This document shows positions 43,498 to 53,488 of a stretch of 64,000 nucleotides of DNA, piece by piece. The notes below the pieces were generated by a model. It was not told the origin of the DNA and ran no database searches. It was given only the letters and a program-made list of their open reading frames with translations. The DNA comes from Bosea vestrisii. Lineage in GTDB: Bacteria; Pseudomonadota; Alphaproteobacteria; Rhizobiales; Beijerinckiaceae. How positions within the stretch are numbered: the first letter of the stretch is position 1; each line of letters begins with the position of its first letter. The stretch covers positions 1,674,001 through 1,738,000 of the forward strand of contig NZ_CP126307.1 in NCBI RefSeq assembly GCF_030144325.1, given 5' to 3'. The position numbers and the translations under genes are program-made.

Positions 43498-44348
43498 GCC
43501 GCGCCTCCTGCACTGGCGGCGCGGCGCGCGCCGAGGCGGCCATGCTTGGGCGCGAACAGGAAGGCGAGGAGGAACAGCGCCGTCTGGAAGACGACGATCA
43601 GCCCACCGGTCGAGCCGTCGAGGAAATAGCTGGCATAGGCCCCGACCGCCGAGGTCACGACGCCCATGGCAACCGCGATCGCGATCAGCCGGCCGAAACG
43701 GTCGGTCAGCAGATAGGCGGTCGCACCCGGCGTCACCACCATGGCGATGACGAGGCAGGCGCCGACCGTCTGCAGGGCCGCGACGGTGCAGGCCGAGAGC
43801 AGCACGAAGAACAGGATCTTCAGCCGTGTCGGTGACAGCCCGACGGCGCGCGCCTGGTTCTCGTCGAAGAAGACCAGCATCAAATCCTTCCAGCGCAGCA
43901 GCAGGATGGCCAGCGAGACGAACGCGATGATCGCAACCTGGATCACGTCCTCGTCGGAGATGCCGAGGATATTGCCGAGCACGATCGACTGGACGTTGAC
44001 CGAGGTCGGGTTGATCGAGACGATCAGCAGGCCGACGGCGAAGAAGCTGGTGAAGACGATGCCGATGACGGCGTCCTCGCGCAGTTGCGTGCGCACCCGG
44101 ACCAGCGCCATGGCGAGCGCCGCCAGCAGGCCGGAGAAGAAGGCGCCGGCGGCATAGGGTACCTTCAACAGATAGGCGAGCGCGACGCCGGGTACGATCG
44201 CATGCGCCAGCGCATCGCCCATCAGCGACCAGCCCTTGAGCATCAGATAGCAGGACAGGAAGGCGCAGACGCCGCCGACCAGCGCCGAGACCCAGATCGC
44301 CTTGACCATATACTGGTAGCCGAAGGGTTCGAGCAGGAGTTCGATCAC
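43494..44348 (-). CDS. Metal ABC transporter permease, first subunit (SitC/MntC-like)
   Basis: A 284-residue ABC-3 permease similar in pattern to its neighbour: LLEPFGYQYMVKAIWVSALVGG, LKGWSLMGDALAHAIVPGVALAYLL, DENQARAVGLSPTRLKILFF and GACLVIAMVVTPGATAYLLTDRF. The stop overlaps the ATG of the second permease, and the start overlaps the ATPase stop (44345-44348), so all four transporter genes are coupled by overlaps. Confidence 0.88.
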   Translation of the reverse strand: MIELLLEPFGYQYMVKAIWVSALVGGVCAFLSCYLMLKGWSLMGDALAHAIVPGVALAYLLKVPYAAGAFFSGLLAALAMALVRVRTQLREDAVIGIVFTSFFAVGLLIVSINPTSVNVQSIVLGNILGISDEDVIQVAIIAFVSLAILLLRWKDLMLVFFDENQARAVGLSPTRLKILFFVLLSACTVAALQTVGACLVIAMVVTPGATAYLLTDRFGRLIAIAVAMGVVTSAVGAYASYFLDGSTGGLIVVFQTALFLLAFLFAPKHGRLGARRAASAGGAA

Positions 44349-45253
44349 GGCCGGCCATCCTTCCTGCCGGCAGCGGGCTTTTCATGGTCGCGCTCGCCAT
44401 AGAAGACGAGCGGGCGTTCGTCGTCGGTGATCACGGTGACGCGCCGGTCGTCGGCATCGGCGTGCAGGCTGGCGCCTTCCAGGCGGAAATGTCGGAGCGC
44501 ACCGCCAAAGGCCCGCTGCAGATTATCCTGCGTGAAGGTCGTCTCGGTCGGGCCGGCCGCGAGCACGGTCTTGTTGACGATCACGACCTGGTCGCAGAAA
44601 TCCGGGATCGAGCCGAGATTATGGGTCGAGACCAGCATCAGCCGCCCCTCGGCGCGCAACTCGCGCATCAACCCGACGATCTGATCCTCGGTCTTGACGT
44701 CGACGCCGGTGAAGGGCTCGTCGAGCAGGATCACCTGCCCGCCCTGCGCCAGCGCGCGGGCGAGGAAGACGCGCTTGCGCTGGCCACCGGAGAGCTCGCC
44801 GATCTGGCGGCGGCGGAACTCCAGCATGTTGACGCGCTCCAGCGCCTGCTCGGCCGCCTCGCGGTCGGCCTTCCGCGGCAGGCGCATGAAGCCCATATGG
44901 CCGTAGCGCCCCATCATCACGACGTCGTCGACCAGCACCGGGAAGGTCCAGTCGACCTCCTCGGCCTGCGGCACATAGGCGACGAGGCCGCGCTTCAGCG
45001 CTTGGCGCACCTCCATGCCGGCGATGCTGACCAGCCCCTGCGCCGGCTTCAGGAAGCCCATCAGCGTCTTGAAGATCGTCGACTTGCCGGAGCCGTTGAT
45101 GCCGACCAGCGCACAGATCGTACCCGGGCCGAGCGCGAAGGACGCGTCGTTCACCGCGGTGACGCCATTGGCGTAACGGACGGTGACGCCGCTGACCACG
45201 ATCGACGGCGTCGGTCCCTGCCCAGCGCGGATCTCCGCGGTCTGCCGGTTCAC
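44345..45253 (-). CDS. Metal ABC transporter ATP-binding protein (SitB/MntB-like)
   Basis: A 302-residue ATPase with Walker A GINGSGKST (51-59), signature LSGGQRKR and Walker B VILLDEPFTGVD, plus a longer C-terminal tail (from about 235) rich in charged residues. It powers the two adjacent permeases. It overlaps the binding-protein stop at 45250-45253. Confidence 0.9.
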   Translation of the reverse strand: MNRQTAEIRAGQGPTPSIVVSGVTVRYANGVTAVNDASFALGPGTICALVGINGSGKSTIFKTLMGFLKPAQGLVSIAGMEVRQALKRGLVAYVPQAEEVDWTFPVLVDDVVMMGRYGHMGFMRLPRKADREAAEQALERVNMLEFRRRQIGELSGGQRKRVFLARALAQGGQVILLDEPFTGVDVKTEDQIVGLMRELRAEGRLMLVSTHNLGSIPDFCDQVVIVNKTVLAAGPTETTFTQDNLQRAFGGALRHFRLEGASLHADADDRRVTVITDDERPLVFYGERDHEKPAAGRKDGRP

Positions 45254-46161
45254 TGGCCGAACCCCTTCGCAATCGTATCGACGGTGACTTCGAGCAGCTT
45301 GAGATAGGTCGGCACCGCGCCGCGGGCATCCGAGAGCGAGTCGACATAGAGCACGCCGCCATATCTGGCGCCGGTCTCGCGCGCGACCTGCTTGGCAGCC
45401 TTGTCCGAGATCGTGCTCTCGCTGAACACAGCCGGAATCTTGTTCTTGCGGACGAGGTCGATCAGCCGGCGCACCTGCTGCGGCGTGCCCTGCTCATCGG
45501 CGTTGATCGGCCAGAGATAGGCTTCGCGCCAGCCATAGTCGCGCGTCAGATAGCTGAAGGCGCCTTCGCTGGAAACGAGCCAGCGCTTGTCGGCCGGGAC
45601 CTTGTCGAGCCGAGCACGCAGGGGGCCATCCATCGCCTTGATCTGCGCTGCGTAGTCGTTGGCGTTCCTGGCATAGGTCGCGGCATTGGCCGGGTCGGCC
45701 TCGGCCAGCGCCTTGCGGATGTTCTCGACATAGATCAGCGCGCTAGCCGTCGACATCCAGGCATGCGGGTTGGGCTTGCCCTCATAGGGACCCTCCTTGA
45801 TGCCCATCGGCGCGATGCCGTCGGTCACCACCGCGCTCTTCACGTTCTTCACATTGTCGAAGAACTTCTCGAACCAGCGCTCGAGGTTCATGCCGTTCCA
45901 CAAGACGAGATCGGCCGACTGCGCCTTCACCACGTCGAGCGGCGTCGGCTGGTAATCGTGGATCTCGGCGCCGGGCTTGGTGATCGATTCGACGATCGCG
46001 GCCGTGCCGGCGACGTTCTGGGCGATGTCCTGGATCACCGTGAAGGTGGTGACGACGCGCAAGGGCTTGCCCGGCGTGGCCTGCGCAAAGGCAGAACCGG
46101 CAAGGCCGAAGGCCAGTGTCGTGGCGGCGGCAAGGCCAAGGAAATAGCGGCGCGACGACAT
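45250..46161 (-). CDS. Periplasmic Mn/Fe-binding protein of the SitA/MntA family
   Basis: A 303-residue cluster A-I binding protein with a signal peptide (first ~26 residues, AFAQA) and the metal ligands H68 (EIHDYQPTPLDV), H133 (NPHAWMS), E199 (SSEGAFSY) and D274 (YVDSLSD). Glu plus Asp, rather than three His, fits manganese or ferrous iron over zinc, and there is no His-rich loop as in ZnuA. First gene of a four-gene operon divergent from a Mur-like regulator, with tandem operator-like repeats between them. Confidence 0.9.
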   Translation of the reverse strand: MSSRRYFLGLAAATTLAFGLAGSAFAQATPGKPLRVVTTFTVIQDIAQNVAGTAAIVESITKPGAEIHDYQPTPLDVVKAQSADLVLWNGMNLERWFEKFFDNVKNVKSAVVTDGIAPMGIKEGPYEGKPNPHAWMSTASALIYVENIRKALAEADPANAATYARNANDYAAQIKAMDGPLRARLDKVPADKRWLVSSEGAFSYLTRDYGWREAYLWPINADEQGTPQQVRRLIDLVRKNKIPAVFSESTISDKAAKQVARETGARYGGVLYVDSLSDARGAVPTYLKLLEVTVDTIAKGFGQ

Positions 46162-46200
46162 GGTCTCTCCAATAGCGAAACAGGCGATGATGTAACGCTA

Positions 46201-46244
46201 TTGCAAACCACTTGCATCTGTCAACGCAGTTGCAAACGAATTGC
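46201..46244. promoter_or_regulatory. Tandem Mur-type operator motifs
   Basis: TTGCAAACCACTTGC (46201-46215) and TTGCAAACGAATTGC (46230-46244) are two near-identical copies with imperfect TGCAA...TTGCA dyad symmetry, between sitA and the Fur/Mur gene. A third partial copy (TTTTTGCAAATGC) follows at 46255. The spacing of 29 bp fits binding of two dimers for manganese-dependent repression. Confidence 0.6.
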
Positions 46245-46292
46245 GATAAAGCAGTTTTTGCAAATGCCTCTCAGGGTTGCTACCTCTCGCGC

Positions 46293-46751
46293 ATGAAGGG
46301 AATCGACCAGCGCGTGGCGGCATTCGAGCTCCAGCTCCGCAAGGCGGGGCTGCGCATGACCCAGCAGCGCCGGCTGATCCTGCGGGTCCTGGCCGAGGCC
46401 GACGACCACCCCGATGCGAAGGGCATCTTCACGCGTGCCTTCGTGCACGACCCGACGCTGTCGCTCTCGACCGTCTATCGCACGATGAAGCTGCTGGAGA
46501 CCCAAGGCGCGATCGAGCGCCACGCCTTCGAGGACGGTGTCTCGCGCTACGAGCACGCCGACCAGCAGCACCACGATCATCTGATCGATGTCGAGACCGG
46601 CCAGGTCGTCGAGTTCTCCTCGCCGGAGATCGAGGCGCTCCAGGCCAAGATCGCGGCCGAACTCGGCTACGAGATCGTCCGGCACAAGCTGGAACTGTAT
46701 GGGCGCCAGACCAAGCCGGTGCGGCGCAAGCCCGGCAAGAAGGAAGCGTAA
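46293..46751 (+). CDS. mur: Fur-family regulator, manganese-type (Mur)
   Basis: The 152-residue protein has the Fur winged helix (RMTQQRRLILRVL, SLSTVYRTMKLLET) and the metal region HHDHLIDVETG (93-103). The CxxC after HHDHLI found in most Fur proteins is replaced by D-x2-E, a feature of alphaproteobacterial Mur/Fur. Divergence from a SitABCD-type operon and the tandem operator repeats support a manganese-sensing repressor; an iron-responsive Fur is the alternative. ATG 46293 is where homology starts. A palindromic repeat follows the stop. Confidence 0.85.
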   Translation: MKGIDQRVAAFELQLRKAGLRMTQQRRLILRVLAEADDHPDAKGIFTRAFVHDPTLSLSTVYRTMKLLETQGAIERHAFEDGVSRYEHADQQHHDHLIDVETGQVVEFSSPEIEALQAKIAAELGYEIVRHKLELYGRQTKPVRRKPGKKEA

Positions 46752-46760
46752 CGCCCCTTT

Positions 46761-46855
46761 CCGTCATGGTCGCCCTTGTGGCGACCATCCACGTCTTCCT
46801 TCGTGAGAAACGGCTTTCAAGGCGTGGATGCTCGGGACAAGCCCGAGCATGACGT
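46761..46855. repeat. Palindromic intergenic repeat, copy R6
   Basis: Left hairpin CATGGTCGCCCTTGTGGCGA and right hairpin GCTCGGGACAAGCCCGAGC, ending CATGACG. It shares its right half with the R1 class and its left half with R5. It sits between the convergent mur and acs genes and may serve as a bidirectional terminator. Confidence 0.75.
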
Positions 46856-46874
46856 CGCGGCGGCCTCTATGGCC

Positions 46875-48827
<1,953 letters not shown>

Positions 48828-48870
48828 CTCAGGCGTCTCCCCAGACTTGGGCCATCGTTGGGGCCGATCA

Positions 48871-48884
48871 GCGCCAGCTGGCGC
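48871..48884. other. 14-bp perfect palindrome upstream of acs
   Basis: GCGCCAGCTGGCGC is its own reverse complement and lies 44 bp before the acs start, in the acs-EVE intergenic region. Its position would suit an operator, though short GC-rich palindromes also arise by chance. The rest of this 180-bp gap shows nothing else I can support. Confidence 0.25.
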
Positions 48885-49010
48885 GCAGCGTCAGCCCGAC
48901 ATCCCATCGGCTTCTTGAATTTCGCCGCATCATAGGGCGCGAACCTCAGCCGGCAAGCCGCAGCGGGCTCGCACTTTGGTTGCTGCGACTTTCGGCGAGG
49001 ATGGGAACGC

Positions 49011-49421
49011 TCAGAGCCCGCCCATCTTGCAGACGAGCGCCCATTCCTCGTTCGTGACCGGCTGAACCGAAAGGCGGAAGGAGGTGACGAGCGCCATCTT
49101 GGCGAGCTTCGGCTCGGCCTTGACCGCGGCGAGCGAGACCGGTTTCGGCAGGGGCTTCACCGCCTTGAAGTCGACCAGCACCCAGGGCGGGCCGGCCTCG
49201 GTCCAGGGATAGTGCTCCTTGATGACCTCGACGATGCCGACGACCTCGAGCCCCTCATTGGAATGGTAGAAGAAGACCTGGTCGCCCTTCTTCATCGCTA
49301 TCAGGTTGAGCTTGGCGGTGTGGTTCTTCACCCCGTCCCAATGCGTGCCCTTGGCACCGGCCTTGACCTGGTCCTCCCAGGAAAACACCGAGGGTTCCGA
49401 TTTGATCAACCAGTGCGCCAT
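49011..49421 (-). CDS. EVE-domain protein
   Basis: A 136-residue single EVE (PUA-like) domain: AHWLIKSEPSVFSWEDQV, TKWDGV-like THWDGVKNHTAKLNLIAMKK, GDQVFFYHSNEGLEVVGIVEV and VTNEEWALVCKMGGL. EVE domains bind modified bases in DNA or RNA. It is the last gene of the tsaD-gpsA run, and the tsaD-to-EVE association is common in alphaproteobacteria, which hints at tRNA-related or nucleic-acid modification biology. Its ATG overlaps the previous stop by one base (TGATG). Confidence 0.9.
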   Translation of the reverse strand: MAHWLIKSEPSVFSWEDQVKAGAKGTHWDGVKNHTAKLNLIAMKKGDQVFFYHSNEGLEVVGIVEVIKEHYPWTEAGPPWVLVDFKAVKPLPKPVSLAAVKAEPKLAKMALVTSFRLSVQPVTNEEWALVCKMGGL

Positions 49422-49750
49422 CAGCCCTCATCCTCTTCCTTCAAAGGCACCGGCGGCCGCGACGCCGCCTCGCCGTTCTCGTTCCAGAACCTGACCATCT
49501 CGCGCGTCAGCGCGGCATAATCCTCGGGCGAGAGCTCGATCCGGGTCTCGCCCTCGCCGAAAGGCAGGATCAGCACGAAGCGGTGCGTGTCCTCGGCGCG
49601 CCGACGGCGCAGTTCGATCACCCGCCCGGCGATGCGCCCGGCGAGCGGCACCGGCTGGCTCTCGCTCACCAGTTCCGCGCCAGTGGTCTTGCGCACCTCG
49701 GCGATGCCCCGCGCCACGCGCTTCGTCAGATCGGACCAGTCATTCGCCAT
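49421..49750 (-). CDS. Conserved hypothetical protein
   Basis: A 109-residue soluble protein of mixed charge: SDLTKRVARGIAEVRKTTGA helix, then beta-rich GRVIELRRRRAEDTHRFVLI and an acidic C terminus (KEEDEG). I recognise no named family. Its place between an L,D-transpeptidase and an EVE gene, with a TGATG overlap, argues that it is expressed; there is no signal peptide or membrane segment. Confidence 0.65.
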   Translation of the reverse strand: MANDWSDLTKRVARGIAEVRKTTGAELVSESQPVPLAGRIAGRVIELRRRRAEDTHRFVLILPFGEGETRIELSPEDYAALTREMVRFWNENGEAASRPPVPLKEEDEG

Positions 49751-49771
49751 TAGTGTCTCCGCTACCGAACC

Positions 49772-50311
49772 TCATGGCCGGATCTCGACCGGCGTCCCTT
49801 CGGGAACACGCGACCAGATCTCACGAATCTCGGCATTGGTGACGGCAACGCAGCCATCCGTCCAGTCGCGTTCGCGATGCAGCCTGCCGAGCCAGCCGAG
49901 GCCATTGCGGATGCCATGGATCATGATGTCGCTGCCGGGCGAGACGCCGGCCTGCCGCGCCGCCTCGTTCGCGCGCGCATCGGGATAGGAGATGCGCAGG
50001 GCCAGATGATAGCGGCTGCGCGGATGTTTGAAATCGACGGCGTAGACGCCTTCCGGCGTGCGTCCATCGCCTTCACGCGCCTTTTGCCCGATCGGGCTCG
50101 GGCCGAGGGCGACGGCATAACGGGCGAGCACCCGGCCATCGCGTTCGAGTGTCAGCCGACGGGCGGCTTTTTCGACCACGACCCGCGTCGCCTGTGTTTC
50201 GGTTGACGCGACCGCCGGCGGCACCCGGAACACCTGCATGAACTCCAGGCCAACAGCTAGAGCCGCTCCTGCAACGGCGAGAATGACGATGCGCTTCAGC
50301 ATCAACCTCAT
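49772..50311 (-). CDS. L,D-transpeptidase (YkuD domain) with N-terminal membrane segment
   Basis: A 179-residue protein with an uncleaved signal or membrane helix (LMLKRIVILAVAGAALAVGL) and a YkuD domain carrying H132 (IMIHGIRNGLG) and catalytic C154 (DWTDGCVAVTN). It can form 3-3 peptidoglycan crosslinks or attach proteins to peptidoglycan in the periplasm. The ATG at 50311 overlaps the gpsA stop (TGATG); a TTG one codon earlier is less likely. Its presence inside the tsaD-gpsA operon is uncommon. Confidence 0.86.
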   Translation of the reverse strand: MRLMLKRIVILAVAGAALAVGLEFMQVFRVPPAVASTETQATRVVVEKAARRLTLERDGRVLARYAVALGPSPIGQKAREGDGRTPEGVYAVDFKHPRSRYHLALRISYPDARANEAARQAGVSPGSDIMIHGIRNGLGWLGRLHRERDWTDGCVAVTNAEIREIWSRVPEGTPVEIRP

Positions 50312-51309
50312 CAATTCTCGGCCCGCACCGGCCGAGCCAGCAAATCGGCGACCGCCTCGCGTACGCCGACGGTGCCGGCGATGATGGTCGCGACCGCCTC
50401 GGCGATCGGCATGTCGATCTGCTGCGCCCGCGCCATCTCGACCAGCACGGAGGCGGTGAAGGCACCCTCGGCGAGCTTGCCACCGGCGGCTTCGGTCGGC
50501 GATCTGCCCTGCCCCAGGGCCTGGCCATAAGCGAAATTGCGCGATTGCGCCGTGGCACAGGAGAGCACGACGTCGCCCAGTCCCGAAAGCCCCATCAAGG
50601 TCTCGGCCTGCGCGCCATGGGCTTCGCCGAAGCGGCGCAGTTCCGAAAAGCCGCGCGCCACCAGTGCGGCCCGGGCGCTCTCGCCAAGCCCGAGACCGAT
50701 CGCGATGCCAGCGGCAATGGCAAGCACGTTCTTAGCGGCACCGCCGATCTCGACGCCGCGCGGATCGCTGCTGTGATAGATGCGCAGCGCGGATGAATTC
50801 AGCGCCTCGGCCAGTCCCTGTGCCAGTACGGCGTCGCTACAGGCAAGTGTCAGCGCTGTCGGCAGGCCACGGGCGATATCGGCGGCAAAGCTCGGCCCCG
50901 ACAGCACCGCAGGAACCGCATGCGGCATTGCCTCGGTGATGATCTGCGTGGTGAAGCGTCCGCTGCCCTGCTCGATACCCTTGGCGGCCGAGATCACCGG
51001 CAGCCCTTCGCGCAGCGGCGGGGCGAGTAGCTCGGAAGCCGCACGCAGCGCCTGTGTCGGCACCGCCAGGATCAGCGCCTCGGCCTGTGCCAGTGCCGCG
51101 ATATCCGAAACCGGTTCGATCGCGTCGGGTAGCTTTGCACCCGGCAATCGTGGTGCCTCGCGCTTGTCGCGCAGGCTCGCCACGGTCTCCTCGTCGCGGG
51201 CCCAGAGCAGCACCCGGCGCCCGGCCCGCGCCGCGGCAAGCGCCAGCGCCGAGCCGAAAGCGCCGGCACCGGCGACGCCGATCGTCCCGTAACGGGCTTG
51301 TCCGCTCAT
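50311..51309 (-). CDS. gpsA: NAD(P)H-dependent glycerol-3-phosphate dehydrogenase
   Basis: A 332-residue GpsA with the N-terminal GVAGAGAFGSALALAAARAG Rossmann motif, AAKGIEQGSGRF, VLSGPSFAADIARGLPTAL and EIGGAAKNVLAIAAGIAIGL. It makes sn-glycerol-3-phosphate from dihydroxyacetone phosphate for phospholipid synthesis. The start at 51309 overlaps the tsaD stop (ATGA), a gene order conserved in alphaproteobacteria. Confidence 0.94.
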   Translation of the reverse strand: MSGQARYGTIGVAGAGAFGSALALAAARAGRRVLLWARDEETVASLRDKREAPRLPGAKLPDAIEPVSDIAALAQAEALILAVPTQALRAASELLAPPLREGLPVISAAKGIEQGSGRFTTQIITEAMPHAVPAVLSGPSFAADIARGLPTALTLACSDAVLAQGLAEALNSSALRIYHSSDPRGVEIGGAAKNVLAIAAGIAIGLGLGESARAALVARGFSELRRFGEAHGAQAETLMGLSGLGDVVLSCATAQSRNFAYGQALGQGRSPTEAAGGKLAEGAFTASVLVEMARAQQIDMPIAEAVATIIAGTVGVREAVADLLARPVRAEN

Positions 51310-52355
51310 GCCTTCGCCCTGAGTTCGTCGAGCGGCCAGCGCGGGCGCGCCACTGCGGTCATATCGTCGACCAGGCCGAGCCGCAGGCGCTCCAGACCGG
51401 CCCAGGCGATCATCGCGCCATTGTCGCCGCACAGCGCCATCGGCGGCGCGACCATCGGTAGACCGGCCTCTGTCGCGAGCCGCACCAGCCCGTTGCGGAT
51501 CTGCTGGTTGGCGGCGACGCCCCCGGCCACGACCAGCGAGGTCGGCTTGATCCCGGCCTCGCGGCAGGCGCGCAGGCCGGCCCGCGTCCGGTCGACCAGC
51601 ACGTCGACGACCGCCGCCTGGAAGGAGGCGCAGAGATCGGCGACGTCACGGTCGGAGAGCGGCGCGATCCGCTCGGCAACCAACCGCACCGCTGTCTTAA
51701 GGCCCGACAGCGAGAAATCCGGATTGGGCCGTCCGCTCATCGGCCGCGGGAATTCGAAGCGCTCGGGATCGCCGGCCTTCGCCTCGCGCTCGACCGAGGG
51801 ACCGCCTGGATAGGGCAGGCCGAGCATCTTGGCGATCTTGTCGAAGGCCTCGCCGACCGCATCGTCGATCGTGGTGCCGAGCCGGAGGTAGTCGCCGACG
51901 CCGCGCACCGCGAGCAACTGCGTGTGACCACCCGATACCAGCAGCAGCAGATAGGGAAAGGCGATGTCGTCGGTCAGCCGCGCCGTCAGGGCATGGCCTT
52001 CGAGATGGTTGATCGCGATGAAGGGCCGGCCCGTCACCAGCGCGATCGCCTTGGCGGTGGTGAGACCGACCATGACGCCGCCGATCAGCCCCGGCCCAGC
52101 CGCTGCGGCGACGCCGTCGATCTCGGACGGCTTCATGCCGGCGGTCTCGAAGGCGCGCATCACGATCCGGTCGATCGCCTCGACATGGGCCCGCGCGGCG
52201 ATCTCGGGCACGACGCCGCCATAGGCGGCATGCGCCGCGATCTGGCTGAGGATTTCGTTCGACAGGATTTTGGCTTCGCCAGAGCGTTCGACCGAGACGA
52301 TCGCGGCGGCCGTCTCGTCGCAGGTCGTCTCTATGCCCAGAACTCGCATGCTCAT
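51306..52355 (-). CDS. tsaD: tRNA N6-adenosine threonylcarbamoyltransferase
   Basis: A 349-residue Kae1/TsaD protein: GIETTCDETAAAIV, GPGLIGGVMVGLTTAKAIAL, metal ligands in NHLEGHAL, LVSGGHTQL, FDKIAKMLGLPYPGGP and VVAGGVAANQQIRN. It transfers threonylcarbamoyl to A37 of ANN-decoding tRNAs with TsaB/TsaE. Two ATGs (52355 and 52349) are possible; neither has a strong ribosome site. It is divergent from hemC, with 149 bp between the starts. Confidence 0.94.
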   Translation of the reverse strand: MSMRVLGIETTCDETAAAIVSVERSGEAKILSNEILSQIAAHAAYGGVVPEIAARAHVEAIDRIVMRAFETAGMKPSEIDGVAAAAGPGLIGGVMVGLTTAKAIALVTGRPFIAINHLEGHALTARLTDDIAFPYLLLLVSGGHTQLLAVRGVGDYLRLGTTIDDAVGEAFDKIAKMLGLPYPGGPSVEREAKAGDPERFEFPRPMSGRPNPDFSLSGLKTAVRLVAERIAPLSDRDVADLCASFQAAVVDVLVDRTRAGLRACREAGIKPTSLVVAGGVAANQQIRNGLVRLATEAGLPMVAPPMALCGDNGAMIAWAGLERLRLGLVDDMTAVARPRWPLDELRAKA

Positions 52356-52504
52356 CGTGACGTTGGGCGGGCATCGACCCTGAAGCCGGGGCGCCGCCAG
52401 GGTGCGCGGTTTCGCGCGGGGATTTCCTCCGTATAGTGCTGCATGAAGGCGAAGGCCAATGGCCAGCGCCGGTTGATGGCGCGAAAGCGGAGACCTCGCA
52501 GCGA

Positions 52505-53464
52505 ATGACCGATATGCCGACCCCGCCACGCGAAAGCCGGCTCCCTGGCCGCTTCATTCTCGGCACGCGTGGCAGCCCACTGGCCCTGGCGCAGGCGCAC
52601 GAGCTTGCGCGCCGGCTCGGCGCCGCCCATGGCTGGGACAGCGCCGAGTTGCCACTGGATGTGATCCGTACCACCGGCGACGCGATCCAGAATCGCGCGC
52701 TGTCGGAAGCGGGCGGCAAGGGGCTCTTCACCAAGGAAATCGACGCCGCCCAGCTCGCCGGCACCATCGATTTTGCCGTCCATTCCGCCAAGGATTTGCC
52801 GACCGCCCTGCCCGATGGCCTCGTCATCGCCGGCTATCTGCCACGCGAGGACGTTCGCGACGCGCTGATCGCGCGCGGCATCTCGCGCCTCGCCGACCTG
52901 CCGCAGGGCGCCGTCGTAGGCTCAGCCTCGCTGCGGCGCCAGGCCATCCTCAAGCGGGCCCGCCCCGATCTCGAGGTGACACTGCTGCGCGGCAATGTCG
53001 GACGGCGACTGGAGAAGGTCGCGAGCGGCGAGATCGATGCGACCCTGCTCGCCCTCGCCGGCCTGCGCCGCCTCGGCCTTGCCGACAAGGCAAGCGGCAT
53101 CCTCTCGCTCGAGGAATGCCTGCCCGCCGTTGGACAGGGCGCGATCGCCGTGGTGATTCGCGCCAATGACGCTGCCGCCGCCGCAGCGCTCGGCCCGATC
53201 ATCTGCCGCGACACCGGCCATGCCCTTGCTGCCGAGCGTGCCTACCTGACCGAGCTCGACGGCTCCTGCCGCACACCGATCGCCGGCCACGCCACCGTCG
53301 ACGGCGACCGCCTGCACTTGCGTGGCCTTCTGCTCTCGCCCGACGGTAAGGCGAGCGCCGAGGGCGAGCGCCTTGGTTCCGTCACGGAGGCCGCGCAACT
53401 GGGAGCCGATCTTGGGCGCGAATTGCGCGCCCGCGCCCCGGCCGGCATCTACGATCCGGCCTGA
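52505..53464 (+). CDS. hemC: Porphobilinogen deaminase (hydroxymethylbilane synthase)
   Basis: A 319-residue HemC: LGTRGSPLALAQAHELARRL, GKGLFTKEIDAAQLAGTIDF, VHSAKDLPTALPDG, SLRRQAILKRARPDL and the dipyrromethane-binding cysteine C255 (LDGSCRTPIAGHA). It polymerises four porphobilinogens to hydroxymethylbilane, the substrate of the HemD domain encoded next. The start at 52505 follows GGAGA; ATG 52514 is an alternative. Confidence 0.95.
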   Translation: MTDMPTPPRESRLPGRFILGTRGSPLALAQAHELARRLGAAHGWDSAELPLDVIRTTGDAIQNRALSEAGGKGLFTKEIDAAQLAGTIDFAVHSAKDLPTALPDGLVIAGYLPREDVRDALIARGISRLADLPQGAVVGSASLRRQAILKRARPDLEVTLLRGNVGRRLEKVASGEIDATLLALAGLRRLGLADKASGILSLEECLPAVGQGAIAVVIRANDAAAAAALGPIICRDTGHALAAERAYLTELDGSCRTPIAGHATVDGDRLHLRGLLLSPDGKASAEGERLGSVTEAAQLGADLGRELRARAPAGIYDPA

Positions 53465-53488
53465 GCAAAGTCCGCACGAGGAGACGAT

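Noticed and set aside
42649..44400. 583-residue minus-strand frame spanning both metal permeases
   Set aside because: The upstream part is the out-of-frame shadow of the first permease; the second permease starts at 43497 with an ATGA overlap.
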